Assembly: GCF_000743945.1 (NCBI RefSeq)
Contig: NZ_CP009238.1
Location: forward strand, 434,001 to 498,000
Origin: Basilea psittacipulmonis DSM 24701
GTDB taxonomy: Bacteria > Pseudomonadota > Gammaproteobacteria > Burkholderiales > Burkholderiaceae_B
DNA length: 64,000 nt
Reading direction: 5' to 3'
Shown here piece by piece: positions 1 through 10,747 of the stretch; position 1 is the first letter of the stretch, and each line of letters opens with the position of its first letter. Position numbers and translations under genes: made by a program. The notes below the pieces were generated by a model, which saw nothing but the letters and a program-made list of their open reading frames with translations, was not told the DNA's origin and searched no databases.

Positions 1-60
1 CTTTCTGAAGCGGTGAAAGAAGCTGCTTTAGCCGTTGATAAACGTACATTGAATATGTAA
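1..60 (+). CDS. 3' end of an upstream gene (partial)
   Basis: The first 60 bases read in frame as 19 residues ending in KRTLNM and a TAA stop. A strong hairpin with a T run follows 25 bases later, which supports a real gene end. The fragment is too short for me to recognise the protein. It is transcribed toward the CDI locus but is separated from it by the terminator. Confidence 0.6.
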   Translation, partial: LSEAVKEAALAVDKRTLNM

Positions 61-84
61 TCCATATTCCAAATTATCAAATAT

Positions 85-114
85 TTGCCATCTGTTTCAG
101 ATGGCAATTTTTTT
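85..114 (+). terminator. Rho-independent terminator
   Basis: A perfect 10-bp stem (TTGCCATCTG / CAGATGGCAA) with a TTT loop is followed by seven T. It ends the partial upstream gene and insulates the CDI locus. Confidence 0.92.
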
Positions 115-223
115 GATGTTAAAAAGCAACAACCTAATGGATGGGGAATCTAGTTTTATATAAAATATGGGCTTTTTTAAAATTAATATTAATAGTAACT
201 ATCCTTTGCGAAAGAAATAAGCC

Positions 224-2008
224 ATGAAAAATAAAATTTTGTTTGGGACTATCTTGACTGGTTTGTTGGGGCTGTCCACAACAAAAGCTAATGCTACCTT
301 TCCCCAGAATTATTCTTTGCAACAGCAAATAGATGCTCAGCAACAGCAACGACAACAAGACCAAGAAAAGCGACGACAAGAAGCATTCAGTACGGATCTA
401 GATGTTCGTGTCGAAACATCAGTTCCAACAATTCAAAGCTTTCCGAAAGAATCCTTATGTTTTTCCATAAAAGAAATTTATTTAACGCAGTTTTCACCTG
501 ATCGCAAAGAGGTAGATCATTTAAGTAAGACGGATTTAAAAACAGATTTTGATTGGGCTTTAAAGGCTATTTATCGTCCCAAGGATATTCAATTACCGTA
601 TTGTTTAGGAGCTCAAGGTATCGGTGAGATGATTAAAAGAGTTCAGAATGCGTTGATTGAAAAAGGGTATGCTACCACTCGAGTATTAGCGATGCCACAG
701 GATTTGCGACAAGGAAGATTAGTATTAACGGTGGTGCCTGGAAAAGTAAGACATATTCTGATGCGAGACCACAGCCATCCATTAAGGACGCATAAAGGAA
801 CCGTTTGGTTTGCATTGCCATTAGGATCGGGTGATTTATTAAACATTAGAGAGATAGAACAAGGGCTAGAAAACTTGAAACGTCCTGCTCATGTTCAAGC
901 CAATATTCAAATTGTGCCAGCTCAAGATGAAGATGCGATGCCAGGAGAAAGTGATTTACATATAGACTTTAAGCAAGACTTTCCAATTCGTCTGGGCTTA
1001 TCGATAGATGATAGTGGTAGTCGTGCGACTGGGCGGTTACAAGCAGGGGCTAATGTTTCTGTAGAAAATCTTTTTTCATTGAATGATGTACTTTACGGTT
1101 CATGGACACAAAGTATATCGAGAGATAGTGATGACAAGGGAAAACGAGGTAGCCATAGTGGTGGTGTGTATTATACGATTCCTTGGAAAAACTGGTTATT
1201 GCGTTATTCATTTACCGAAAATCATTATTATCAAACGGTTTTCGGTGCCTTTCAAAATTACGAATATTCAGGCAAAAGTCAATATATTAATTTCACACTA
1301 TCACGATTGTTATATCGAGATAGTACCCGAAAACTGACTGCTGACATGGGTATTTGGTATCGTCAAAGTGCGAATTATATTGATGATAGTGAAATTGAAA
1401 TTCAACGTCGCCGGATGGCAGGGTGGTCCGCTGGAATGACTTACTACCAGTATTTTGGAAAAAGTACCTTGGAATGGAATGTGAACTATAAACAGGGAAC
1501 AGGTGCCTTTCATGCTTTGCCAGCTCCTGAAGAGAAGTTTGGCGAAGGAACATCACGTCCTCGAATTATCAGTACGGCTATTAGTTTTAAACAACCTTTT
1601 AAGATAGGTGAACAAGGTTGGCAATTTTCTACGAGTTGGCAAGCACAATGGAATAAGACACCTTTGATTTTGCAAGATATGTTTAGTATTGGTGGACGAT
1701 ACAGCGTTAGAGGATTTGATGGCGAGCTTACCTTGATGGGAGAAAGAGGTTGGTTGTGGCGTAATGAATTGAGTTGGAATGTGATGAATAAGGGTCATGA
1801 AGTCTATCTAGCTATCGACACGGGTTATGTAAGTGGTGCCTATGCGAAAGAATCTTTTGGTCAACGTTTAACGGGAACTGCTTTGGGCGTTAGAGGTAAT
1901 CTGTGGGGACTGCAATATGAATATTTTGTGGGAATGCCCTTATATAAACCAAAAGGATTTAGAACGTCGTCTATCACAACAGGGTTTAATTTAAATTATC
2001 AGTTTTAA
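224..2008 (+). CDS. cdiB: CdiB/ShlB-type two-partner secretion outer-membrane transporter
   Basis: This 594-residue protein is the outer-membrane pore that exports CdiA. A signal peptide (about 1-24, ending ANA) is followed by a Gln/Arg-rich helix (about 31-52), as in FhaC/CdiB plug helices. POTRA-like sequence covers about 75-230. The rest is a beta-barrel with the conserved VRGF motif at 495-498, and the protein ends in aromatic Phe, typical of barrel proteins. Length fits the ShlB/FhaC family (about 550-600). The gene lies 16 bases upstream of cdiA, so the two are co-transcribed. No clear Shine-Dalgarno precedes the ATG. That it serves CdiA is inferred from adjacency and family. Confidence 0.93.
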   Translation: MKNKILFGTILTGLLGLSTTKANATFPQNYSLQQQIDAQQQQRQQDQEKRRQEAFSTDLDVRVETSVPTIQSFPKESLCFSIKEIYLTQFSPDRKEVDHLSKTDLKTDFDWALKAIYRPKDIQLPYCLGAQGIGEMIKRVQNALIEKGYATTRVLAMPQDLRQGRLVLTVVPGKVRHILMRDHSHPLRTHKGTVWFALPLGSGDLLNIREIEQGLENLKRPAHVQANIQIVPAQDEDAMPGESDLHIDFKQDFPIRLGLSIDDSGSRATGRLQAGANVSVENLFSLNDVLYGSWTQSISRDSDDKGKRGSHSGGVYYTIPWKNWLLRYSFTENHYYQTVFGAFQNYEYSGKSQYINFTLSRLLYRDSTRKLTADMGIWYRQSANYIDDSEIEIQRRRMAGWSAGMTYYQYFGKSTLEWNVNYKQGTGAFHALPAPEEKFGEGTSRPRIISTAISFKQPFKIGEQGWQFSTSWQAQWNKTPLILQDMFSIGGRYSVRGFDGELTLMGERGWLWRNELSWNVMNKGHEVYLAIDTGYVSGAYAKESFGQRLTGTALGVRGNLWGLQYEYFVGMPLYKPKGFRTSSITTGFNLNYQF

Positions 2009-2024
2009 GATTAGGTGAGATCAA

Positions 2025-5000
2025 ATGAATAAACATTTTTACCGCGTTATTTTTAGTAAAACATTACAGCGTTTGGTAGTGGTTTCAGAGATTGTATCCT
2101 CAGAAGGTAAGTCTAAAAATGAAATTAATGTCTCGACTGTCCCTACATTAAAATCTTCTGAAAAATCGTTATTTCAAAAATTACCTATTAGCTGGTCGTT
2201 GAAACCTTTAAGTGTCGTGGTTTATGCACTGATGGGGGTGATCCAAATCTCACCTGCTCAAAGTATGCAGATTATTGCTGATAAACAAGCTCCCAAACAA
2301 CAGCAGGCGGTTATTTTAGAAACGGCTAATGGCATTCCACAAGTTAATATTCAAACGCCGAATAGTAAAGGATTATCGCATAATAAATATCAACAATTTG
2401 ATGTGGATAAGAAAGGAGCGATTCTAAATAATAGTCGTAAGAATGTTCAAACTCAACAAGCAGGCTGGATACAAGCCAATCCTTATTTAGCAGGTGGTGA
2501 AGCTAAGGTTATTTTAAATGAAGTGAATTCAAGTCAAGCCAGCCAATTAAAAGGATATATCGAAGTGGCAGGGGCAAAAGCAGATGTGATTATTGCTAAC
2601 CCCAGCGGTATTCATTGTGAAAGTTGTGGTGTGATTAATGCTGGACGAAGTACCTTAACGACAGGCGAAGTGCAACTTGAAAATGGACAGGTTAAAGGCT
2701 ATCAAGTACAGAAAGGAACGATTACCGTAGCGGGAAGAGGCTTGGATACAAGCAGTTCAGATTACACCGATATTATCGCCAAAGAAGTTCAAGTAAACGG
2801 GAAGATTTGGGCAAACGATCTCAAGGTGACAACGGGGAAAAATAAGGTTTCTGCTCATCATGATTCGATTGAAGTGATCGCAGCAGGTAATGCTCCTGCG
2901 ATTGAAGGTTATGCTTTGGATGTATCAGAACTAGGTGGTATGTATGCAGGAAGTATCCAATTAGTAGGTACGGAATCAGGCTTGGGCGTGAGAAATGCAG
3001 GTCATATCGGTGCATCATCAGGTGATGTGGTCATTGATGTGAATGGTCGTATTGTGAATCAAAACACCATTCAAGCTCAACAAAACATTAAAGGTGTGGC
3101 TAAGGGTGAATCAGGTGTTATTGATAATCAAGCCAGTGCCAAAATATTGGCCAATCAAGGAAAGATTCGTTTAGATGCTGAAAAATCATTTAAACAGTCA
3201 GGGGTGATAGGGGCCAAAGAAAGTATCAATATTCATGCACAAAGTCTTGATCAAACTCAAGCAGGGGAAATAGAAGGCGGTGAGGTTCGATTAAGCGTCA
3301 AAGATAAGCTGACTAACAGAGGGTTAATTAATAGTCAACTTGACGATTCAAACAAAACTGCTAAAACGGTTATTAAAGCATCAGAGATTCAGAATATTGG
3401 CACAGGTCGAATTTACGGTGATCATGTAGCGTTGCAAGCCAATACAATTGAGAATATCGATGAACTAACAGAAACATCCACAAGACAAGATCCGATTATC
3501 GCGGCGTATCAGCGTTTGGATGTAGCGGCCCCAACGATTGTGAACCAAACTGCTCATTATCTGCCACAACAAAAGAGTGCTTCAACATTATTTAGTGAAA
3601 AAGATATTGTCTTTGGACGACAGTTAAATGCAGATGATCAGGCTATTGGACAAGCGGATACCTTATTGAATGATAGCTCAACGATTGAAGCGGCCAATGG
3701 CGACATAGTGTTGAATGTTCGCGAAGTTAAAAATTTAAATACGCATTTTAAATCGGAGATAGAAACCATCTCTGATGAAAAGATTAATGAAACCTACATT
3801 ATTCCACAAGGGTATTTAACTAAAGATAGAATCAATTTTAATTTACTCAAGTGGATCCCATTTAGTCGAGCAGGTAAATTAGCTTATCGTCAGGATGCTA
3901 CTGAGTCTTTACAGGCGGGTGAAGACATTACGTCAAACACATTATTGCCGATGGCTAATGAATATGTTTGCCAAGATTATGCGGATCCCGCAAGTTGCCA
4001 AATTAAACCAGAATCTATTTATGATGCTAATCATCCAGCTTGGGCTTATTTCAATTTAACACCGCCTAGCCAGATGCCTAGCGATCTGCCTAAAATTGAA
4101 TATCCTGATGAACCTCAACCACCAGTAGCAGTTGTAGAACCAGATGGCAAACGTATTGCTGAAACTCAAGAACAGTATGAAAAACGTTTAGCAGATTACG
4201 AACAGGCTAAAAAAGATTATGAAACAGCATTGCTTCGTTATGAGGAGGAAAAACGTACATATCCAGAACGATTAAAAGCCTATCAGCAAGCGATGGTACC
4301 TTTTCAAAACTGGCTACAAGAAAACGAACAATCGTTTGAAGCATTAAATCAAAAAATTAATGCACATAACTCACGATTATTGGGCAAAACGTTCAGTCAT
4401 TTCTGGATTACCAAGTTAAATCAACGAGTCAAACAAGCCAGTGTCGTGAAAACGACTTTACCAGGTCAAATTTTAGCTGGAAAGAATATTGAATTTCATA
4501 GTGATCAAGTGCTTAATGATCGTAGTCAAATTATTGCTGGCAATCAGTTGAGCATGACGGGAACCGTGCTGAATCAAGATGAAACGGGATATGATATCGT
4601 TACTGAATATGGCACCAAACAATGGACCAACGATCGTTGGAGAGGTGGATTTAAACGTTATTTTCAACGCAGTTGGAGTAGTGTGTATGACTATAATAAT
4701 TATGTGAATACACCCTATCAGATGGGCGTAGCCGTTAAACAAGAACATACCGCTTATCAAGAAAATGAAGGTACACAGCCAGCGGTTGTTGCCGATCCTA
4801 AAGCGATTTCATTACTGCCTAATACGCGTTTTTATCGCCTCAATCCTGATGCAGACAGTCATGTGTTAATTGAGACAGATCCTGCATTTGCTTCACGTGG
4901 CCAGTGGCTAAGTAGTGACTATATGTTCACGATGTTACGTAACGAACCTCAACATGTTCATAAACGTTTAGGTGATGGTTTTTATGAGCAACGTTTGGTG

Positions 5001-8000
5001 CGTGAACAAATTCATCAATTAACAGGGAAAGCATGGCTGGATAACTATGAAAATATGGAAAGCCAATATAAGGCTTTGATGAATAGTGGTATCAGTTTTG
5101 CACAGAAATTTCATTTAACCTTAGGGGTTGCATTAAGTCCTGAACAAATTCAACAACTGACGACAGATATTGTTTGGTTAGAAGAGCAAGACATTACTTT
5201 GCCAGAAGGTAAGACCGTTACCGTGTTAGTGCCTCGAGTATATGTAGTGCCTAAAGAGGGTGATCTGTCGCCTCAAGGATCATTGCTTTCAGGTAAAGTT
5301 GTTGATTTGAATACTCAGTATTTCAATAATAGTGGTGTCGTTTTAGGTGATGAAATGACATCGATTCAATCTGATCATCTTTTGAATGAAGGATTGATAG
5401 TAGGGAAAAAGGTCGATATTCGTACACGTGGTGATTTCGATAATATAGGTGGTCGTGTAGAAGCAAACGATGATTTAAGCATTCATGCAGAAGGAAATAT
5501 CAATCATCGCAGTACCACGGTTGATAGTGATGTTGTCCTGTCTCATTTCAAACGTCAAGAAATGCGTTTAGGTCGAGAAGCTTCTTTTTATGCGAAAGGC
5601 AAAGAGGCACGCTTATATATTTCGGCTAATGATTTAAATGTTCAAGCTGCCCAGATTATTAATGCAGGCAGTGGAGAATTACGTCTTGAAGCACAGAATA
5701 ATTTAAATTTAACGACATTATCAACTCGTTCAAATGAACAAGTTGGAGAGGCTAATCATTATCGTTATGAAAACACAGAAACTGCCATTCGTAGCCAAAT
5801 TAAAGGGGAAGGAAATACAACATTAATGGCGAAAAATATATTGTCAGAAGGGGCTGACATTAGCAGTCAGTCACGTTTGGCAATGGTGGCAGAAAACGAT
5901 ATTCAGTTAAAAGGTGCCAAAGAACGTAGCTCGTTTGAAGAATTTCATCGTACGAAAAGTGGCAGTATCGCCAAGGTTACTAAAACCCGTTTAGATAAAC
6001 AACACACAGAAACGACAGTAGGCACTAAATTAAATGCTCAAGAAATTTTGATCAGTTCAGGAAAAGATGTCACGGCTCAAGGCGTGCAAGCGGTTGCTGA
6101 TCAGGATTTAACCATCCAAGCTGCTCACAATATTGATGTGACGGCAGACACGCAATATTATAAAAACAGTCAGATAGAAACGAAGAAAAAATCAGGGGTG
6201 TTTACAGGCGGTGGTGCGGGTATCACTTTTGGTAGCCAAACGGAAAAACATGAGTTAGAAGAAACAGGATGGACGCAGTCGGATGCGAGAAGTTCTGTAG
6301 GGTCATTAAATGCAAACGTGGTGATGCAAGCAGGTGGTCATGTCAATGTAAAAGGGGCAGATGTCATTGCTACACAAGCAAATAGCATTGATATAAAAGG
6401 TGGTAGCGTTACAGTAGATGCAGGTAAAGACTTAATTGAACGCGACCAAAAGCATGAGTTTAAAAGCTCAGGGTTGACCATAGCCTTTAGCAGTGCGGTG
6501 ACTGATGCAGCCATGAAAACCGATGCTAGCCTTACCAGAAGTAAGCAAGTGAAAGATAGTCGTTTGCAAGCATTATATGGAATTAAAGCAGCTCAAGAAA
6601 GCATTATGCTGGCACAAGAAGTGGCTCAAGTTGCAGAAGCTGTGCAGTCTGGACAGAATGCTGATTTTAAAATTTCGATAAGCATTGGTTCGAGTCAATC
6701 CAAGTCTAGTAGCCATTCTACAAAAGTTACCCATCAAGGCAGTTCTTTGAATGCTGGGAAAGTGATGATTGATAGTACGGCAGGTAATATCGATATGATA
6801 GGCTCAAAAATTCAAGCCACGCAAGCCCAACTATCATCTGCTGAACATTTAACGATGACGGCGACACAAGATACAGTTAGTCAACGCAGTAAGAATAAAA
6901 ATAGTGGTTGGAGTTTAGGCGTATTCCTAGGTTCCAGTGGCGGTAGTTATGGATTTGGTATTGAAGGATCGGCTCAAATAGGTAAAGGGCATGAGAATAG
7001 TGATTCGATTCATCAAAATAATAACCAAATTCATGCATCCAGTGTGGTGTTAAAAAGTGCTCAAGATACGACGTTAAAAGGTGCTGAAGTAAATGGCGAT
7101 GCACTTGAAGTCGTTGTTGGTCGCAACCTGTCGATCGAAAGCTTACAAGACGAACAGCATTATGATAGCAAACAAGTACAAGCAGGGGTGAGTGCATCAG
7201 TAGCGATTTATGGTAGTGGTTCTAATGCTTCTATCAACGCTAGCATGAATAAAGCAAAAGTTAACTATGCACAGGTAGAAAAACAAAGCGGTTTGTATGC
7301 AGGAAAAGAGGGGTTAAACGTTGATGTAAACGGTCATACTCACTTGAAAGGATCGGTGATTGATAGCCAAGCAGAGGCAGACAAAAATAGATTGAAGACG
7401 GGCAGTTTAAGTAGTGAGAATATTCACAATTATAGTGAAGCTCGTGTACAGTCTATTAGTGCAGGCTTTTCAACGAGTATGGAACAAAATGCCATGAGTA
7501 GCCTGATGCCGATGATGAGTGCTTTAGGTAATATTAATCGTTCCGATAGTGGCACTACTTATAGTGCGATTAGTGATCGTATTCAGATAGTAGCGGACCA
7601 AGGCCAAGTGCCGAGTCAATTATTGAGAGACACAACTCATGCGAATCAAAAAGTTCAGCAACAAGATATGCAGGAACTGAAAGAACGTCAGGAAATGGCA
7701 CAGGTGATTGGTGAGATAGCTAATAATGCTATCACCCTAACCTTAAAATCAAAGATAGATAAAGCGGAAAAAGATAAAAAAGAAGCCGATGCGATATTAG
7801 AAAAAGATCCAGATAATTTGCAAGCTTTATTGCAACGTGGACAGGCGGTTGATGTACTTGAGAAATATGGACAAGATAGTACCATACAAACATCGATCCG
7901 AGCGGCCACGGTTATTTTACAAGGGTTGGCAACAGGTAGTACCTCACAAGCAGTGGTAGGAGGTTTATCGCCCTTTGCCAATCATATGATTCGAGATGCA

Positions 8001-9821
8001 ACAGAAGATAAAAATAAACAGGTTAATCTGACCCCAAACTTGATTGCTCATGCGGTATTAGGTGCTGTGGAGTCTTATGCCACAGGTAATAACGCCCTAG
8101 CAGGTGCAACAGCTGCAGTGACGGCTGAAGTTGTTGCAAAAGTGGTAGTGGAACAAATTTATGAAAAACCTGTTTATCAACTAACTGAGTCGGAAAAAGA
8201 AAAAGTCGCGACATTTAGTCAAATGGCTAGTGGCTTAGTAGGCGGTATAGTTGGTGATAGCACAAGTAATGCCATCGTGTCTTCAGAAATCGGTAAACGA
8301 GCAGTGGAGAATAATTATCTTTCTGATGCTCAACAAGCACAATATGAAGCCGAACTAAAAAAATGTGAGAATTTCTGGTGTAAATTTAAAACTGAACTAT
8401 ACTGGACTGGTGTGTCAGCGGGACAAAATGCTGCATTTGGTGCAGGAGTGCTTGCGGCTGTTCCAAAGGAACTTGCTGATACGATTAAAGATGTCTTTGA
8501 GTTGGTGACCAATCCTAGTCAAGTTTATGATGCATTTCAATTTTTATTCTCTCAAGAAAATATAGCTGCGACATTGATAAATAGTCTTAAACAAGACTTT
8601 ATTAATCGTATTGAAATCCTGAAAAGTGAATATGAGAAAGCAGGAGCGAAAGGTGCATATAATGCTGGAAAAGAACTAGGTGGAATAATTATAGAGATAG
8701 GTTCAGCTATATCTGGTGTGGGAGGTATAACTAAAACTTCAGTAAAAATAATTAGCACAGGTATAAAACAGTCCGTACATCTGGCAGAAAATACAATTAA
8801 GGAAGCAAAAAAAATTATTAAGAAGACTAATAATTTAAAAAATGCCACAGAAGAAGTAAAAGATGTTTCTCAAGTAGCAAAAAATGAAGTCAGTATTAAA
8901 GCGAAACCAACTGAAAATAAAACAAGTGATCAGAGATTGGAATATGTTTGTAATACAGGTAAAGCGTGTTTTGTCGCAGGTACGTTAGTTGAAACCGTCA
9001 ATGGGTTAAAACCGATAGAACAGATTGGATATGGGGAATTAGTTTGGTCTAGAGAGGAGTTCGGAGACCAATATGATTACCAACCTGTACTTGCAAATAG
9101 TGAAACTGAGAAACAAGAAACGATTGAAGTGATTGTTCAGAATGAACATAAAGTTGTCGAACGTTTTATCACTACTAAAGAACATCCGTTTTTTGTGAAT
9201 GAAGAGGGTTGGATAAAGGCTTCCTTGTTGGAAAGTGGCATGAAACTGCTTGACCGTCAAGGCAACCCAAGTTTAACAGTAGTTTCACAGAAAGAAACAG
9301 GAAAATTAGAAACAGTTTATAACATAAAAGTTGAGCATTTTAGTACCTACCATATTGGCCATTTTGGTGTATGGGTTCATAATGCAGAATGTTGTGATTT
9401 CACAAAACGATATGGCGATCCAGAAAAAATATTTAGAGAAGGGGACTGGGTAGATCCAAAAACAAATAGAGTAAGATATCTGAACCCATTTGATGGAGAA
9501 TACCATGATTTCCCTGATGAAGCTAAATATTCTATTGATCATATTTTACCGAAAAGCGAATTTCTGAAAATTAAAGGGTTTCGTCATCTTCCTGAGGAGG
9601 TTCAAGAACGTTTAATGAATAATCCCAATAATTTACAACCTCTACCTAAACATCTTAATTCTTCAAAAGGGAATAAGATTGAAACTGAAACAAGTGGTTG
9701 GGAGATGTATGAGAAAGGTAATCTAAAGATTCATCCGAAATATCGAAAATTTTTGAAAGATAGACAGGATGCAGTGAGAAAATTTGTGGAAGATGAAATT
9801 GAAAGAATAATAGGTGAATAA
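2025..9821 (+). CDS. cdiA: CdiA contact-dependent inhibition exoprotein with Hint and HNH nuclease C-terminus
   Basis: This 2598-residue filament protein carries a toxin at its C-terminus. In order it has: an ESPR-type extended signal peptide (MNKHFYRVIF start, hydrophobic stretch about 61-82); a TPS haemagglutinin domain with NPSG at 192-195; FHA repeats; a Pro/Tyr/Glu-rich helical insert (about 685-805); a conserved haemagglutinin segment (about 930-1090); a second FHA repeat block to about 1900; and a pre-toxin domain ending in VENN (2094-2097). A linker with hydrophobic stretches follows, possibly a cell-entry domain. Next is a Hint domain from Cys2315 (CFVAGT) to HN at 2452-2453. The last domain is HNH-like, with DH at 2505-2506, NNLQPL near 2535-2540 and SSKGNK. 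A good ribosome site (AGGTGAG) precedes the ATG. The TAATG junction couples it to the next gene. Nuclease activity is inferred from the motif. Confidence 0.94.
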   Translation: MNKHFYRVIFSKTLQRLVVVSEIVSSEGKSKNEINVSTVPTLKSSEKSLFQKLPISWSLKPLSVVVYALMGVIQISPAQSMQIIADKQAPKQQQAVILETANGIPQVNIQTPNSKGLSHNKYQQFDVDKKGAILNNSRKNVQTQQAGWIQANPYLAGGEAKVILNEVNSSQASQLKGYIEVAGAKADVIIANPSGIHCESCGVINAGRSTLTTGEVQLENGQVKGYQVQKGTITVAGRGLDTSSSDYTDIIAKEVQVNGKIWANDLKVTTGKNKVSAHHDSIEVIAAGNAPAIEGYALDVSELGGMYAGSIQLVGTESGLGVRNAGHIGASSGDVVIDVNGRIVNQNTIQAQQNIKGVAKGESGVIDNQASAKILANQGKIRLDAEKSFKQSGVIGAKESINIHAQSLDQTQAGEIEGGEVRLSVKDKLTNRGLINSQLDDSNKTAKTVIKASEIQNIGTGRIYGDHVALQANTIENIDELTETSTRQDPIIAAYQRLDVAAPTIVNQTAHYLPQQKSASTLFSEKDIVFGRQLNADDQAIGQADTLLNDSSTIEAANGDIVLNVREVKNLNTHFKSEIETISDEKINETYIIPQGYLTKDRINFNLLKWIPFSRAGKLAYRQDATESLQAGEDITSNTLLPMANEYVCQDYADPASCQIKPESIYDANHPAWAYFNLTPPSQMPSDLPKIEYPDEPQPPVAVVEPDGKRIAETQEQYEKRLADYEQAKKDYETALLRYEEEKRTYPERLKAYQQAMVPFQNWLQENEQSFEALNQKINAHNSRLLGKTFSHFWITKLNQRVKQASVVKTTLPGQILAGKNIEFHSDQVLNDRSQIIAGNQLSMTGTVLNQDETGYDIVTEYGTKQWTNDRWRGGFKRYFQRSWSSVYDYNNYVNTPYQMGVAVKQEHTAYQENEGTQPAVVADPKAISLLPNTRFYRLNPDADSHVLIETDPAFASRGQWLSSDYMFTMLRNEPQHVHKRLGDGFYEQRLVREQIHQLTGKAWLDNYENMESQYKALMNSGISFAQKFHLTLGVALSPEQIQQLTTDIVWLEEQDITLPEGKTVTVLVPRVYVVPKEGDLSPQGSLLSGKVVDLNTQYFNNSGVVLGDEMTSIQSDHLLNEGLIVGKKVDIRTRGDFDNIGGRVEANDDLSIHAEGNINHRSTTVDSDVVLSHFKRQEMRLGREASFYAKGKEARLYISANDLNVQAAQIINAGSGELRLEAQNNLNLTTLSTRSNEQVGEANHYRYENTETAIRSQIKGEGNTTLMAKNILSEGADISSQSRLAMVAENDIQLKGAKERSSFEEFHRTKSGSIAKVTKTRLDKQHTETTVGTKLNAQEILISSGKDVTAQGVQAVADQDLTIQAAHNIDVTADTQYYKNSQIETKKKSGVFTGGGAGITFGSQTEKHELEETGWTQSDARSSVGSLNANVVMQAGGHVNVKGADVIATQANSIDIKGGSVTVDAGKDLIERDQKHEFKSSGLTIAFSSAVTDAAMKTDASLTRSKQVKDSRLQALYGIKAAQESIMLAQEVAQVAEAVQSGQNADFKISISIGSSQSKSSSHSTKVTHQGSSLNAGKVMIDSTAGNIDMIGSKIQATQAQLSSAEHLTMTATQDTVSQRSKNKNSGWSLGVFLGSSGGSYGFGIEGSAQIGKGHENSDSIHQNNNQIHASSVVLKSAQDTTLKGAEVNGDALEVVVGRNLSIESLQDEQHYDSKQVQAGVSASVAIYGSGSNASINASMNKAKVNYAQVEKQSGLYAGKEGLNVDVNGHTHLKGSVIDSQAEADKNRLKTGSLSSENIHNYSEARVQSISAGFSTSMEQNAMSSLMPMMSALGNINRSDSGTTYSAISDRIQIVADQGQVPSQLLRDTTHANQKVQQQDMQELKERQEMAQVIGEIANNAITLTLKSKIDKAEKDKKEADAILEKDPDNLQALLQRGQAVDVLEKYGQDSTIQTSIRAATVILQGLATGSTSQAVVGGLSPFANHMIRDATEDKNKQVNLTPNLIAHAVLGAVESYATGNNALAGATAAVTAEVVAKVVVEQIYEKPVYQLTESEKEKVATFSQMASGLVGGIVGDSTSNAIVSSEIGKRAVENNYLSDAQQAQYEAELKKCENFWCKFKTELYWTGVSAGQNAAFGAGVLAAVPKELADTIKDVFELVTNPSQVYDAFQFLFSQENIAATLINSLKQDFINRIEILKSEYEKAGAKGAYNAGKELGGIIIEIGSAISGVGGITKTSVKIISTGIKQSVHLAENTIKEAKKIIKKTNNLKNATEEVKDVSQVAKNEVSIKAKPTENKTSDQRLEYVCNTGKACFVAGTLVETVNGLKPIEQIGYGELVWSREEFGDQYDYQPVLANSETEKQETIEVIVQNEHKVVERFITTKEHPFFVNEEGWIKASLLESGMKLLDRQGNPSLTVVSQKETGKLETVYNIKVEHFSTYHIGHFGVWVHNAECCDFTKRYGDPEKIFREGDWVDPKTNRVRYLNPFDGEYHDFPDEAKYSIDHILPKSEFLKIKGFRHLPEEVQERLMNNPNNLQPLPKHLNSSKGNKIETETSGWEMYEKGNLKIHPKYRKFLKDRQDAVRKFVEDEIERIIGE

Positions 9822-10675
9822 TGTTTTATACAGAAAAAGACTTATATCAAGAATTTGATCAGGTTTATACAGATTTAAATGACGTGCCATTTGATGCTTT
9901 GGCTATCAAGGAAAAAATGAGAGAATTTAATCCTTATTGGTTTTTAAGAAATAGTCAAGGAGATCTATTTGGATATTTAATAGAACCTTTTAAAGAATGG
10001 CAACCCAGAACATATGAGTATTTAAGTCAAGGGAAGTTCTTTTACGCGATGAGTAAAAGCGACTATCCAGGAATGGCGGATGATAGTACTAAATTTGGCA
10101 TTATCGTTAATGATATAGTTTGTTATATTGGATATACCAAATATCCTTACGAAAAACATCAAAAAAGATGTTCTGCCATTCCTTTATCTATTTTGAATTC
10201 TTGGTTATATCGTTCAGATGGGTGGCATGTGGCAGAGATGGGGGCATACGATATTTTTAGAAGTGTCTTGCCATCTATTGCAAGTTATCAGATGTCGCCG
10301 ATATGTTCCGTGATTAAAAAAATAGTAGATAGAAAAGATCGTGTATTACCTGAGTACACGGAGTTTTTAGAAGCGAAATTTAATCATCCGTTTAGACAGA
10401 GTTATCATTTAGAAGAGTTTGACGATGATAATAAATATTTTGAATTAAGAAGTTTATTGGATACACGTTCAATAGATGATGGTAGCCAGACAGGGTTTCA
10501 GTTATTCGTTTCATCGCATAATCAAGAAAGGAATGTGTATGTTGTTCCACGACTAGATATCATGCAGATGAAGAAATTATCTGATCCTGCTGAAGCAATC
10601 GATCGTTATGCCGCTCATCTGTTTTCTAAAGCAGAGGGTGAATTTAATTTCTTAGATTATGCAGAAGATTTTTAA
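9821..10675 (+). CDS. Presumed CDI immunity protein, copy 1
   Basis: This soluble 284-residue protein has no signal peptide or membrane segment. Its start codon overlaps the cdiA stop in a TAATG junction, with AGGTGA inside the toxin 3' end as ribosome site. That is the usual place for the cognate CdiI, so it probably neutralises the HNH toxin in the cytoplasm. I do not recognise the family. Three close paralogues follow. Copies 1 and 4 share a KIVDRKDRVLPEY segment where copies 2 and 3 have a two-residue-shorter version. The N-terminus (FYTEKDLYQEFDQVYTDLND) and the C-terminal 60 residues are nearly invariant among copies. The immunity role rests on position only. Confidence 0.75.
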   Translation: MFYTEKDLYQEFDQVYTDLNDVPFDALAIKEKMREFNPYWFLRNSQGDLFGYLIEPFKEWQPRTYEYLSQGKFFYAMSKSDYPGMADDSTKFGIIVNDIVCYIGYTKYPYEKHQKRCSAIPLSILNSWLYRSDGWHVAEMGAYDIFRSVLPSIASYQMSPICSVIKKIVDRKDRVLPEYTEFLEAKFNHPFRQSYHLEEFDDDNKYFELRSLLDTRSIDDGSQTGFQLFVSSHNQERNVYVVPRLDIMQMKKLSDPAEAIDRYAAHLFSKAEGEFNFLDYAEDF

Positions 10676-10680
10676 TTTAT

Positions 10681-10722
10681 TATCGCCTCAGGTTTTAGAA
10701 GCGATAATCGTATAGACGATTA
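10681..10722 (+). repeat. Twin-hairpin intergenic repeat after immunity copy 1
   Basis: Two adjacent inverted repeats occur here: TATCGCCTC / GAAGCGATA (one mismatch), then the perfect stem TAATCGT-ATAG-ACGATTA. The same element follows copies 3 and 4. There is no T run directly after it, so it is not a classical terminator. It may stabilise or process the mRNA. Confidence 0.75.
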
Positions 10723-10747
10723 ACTTCGATATAGACGTTGTAGCATT

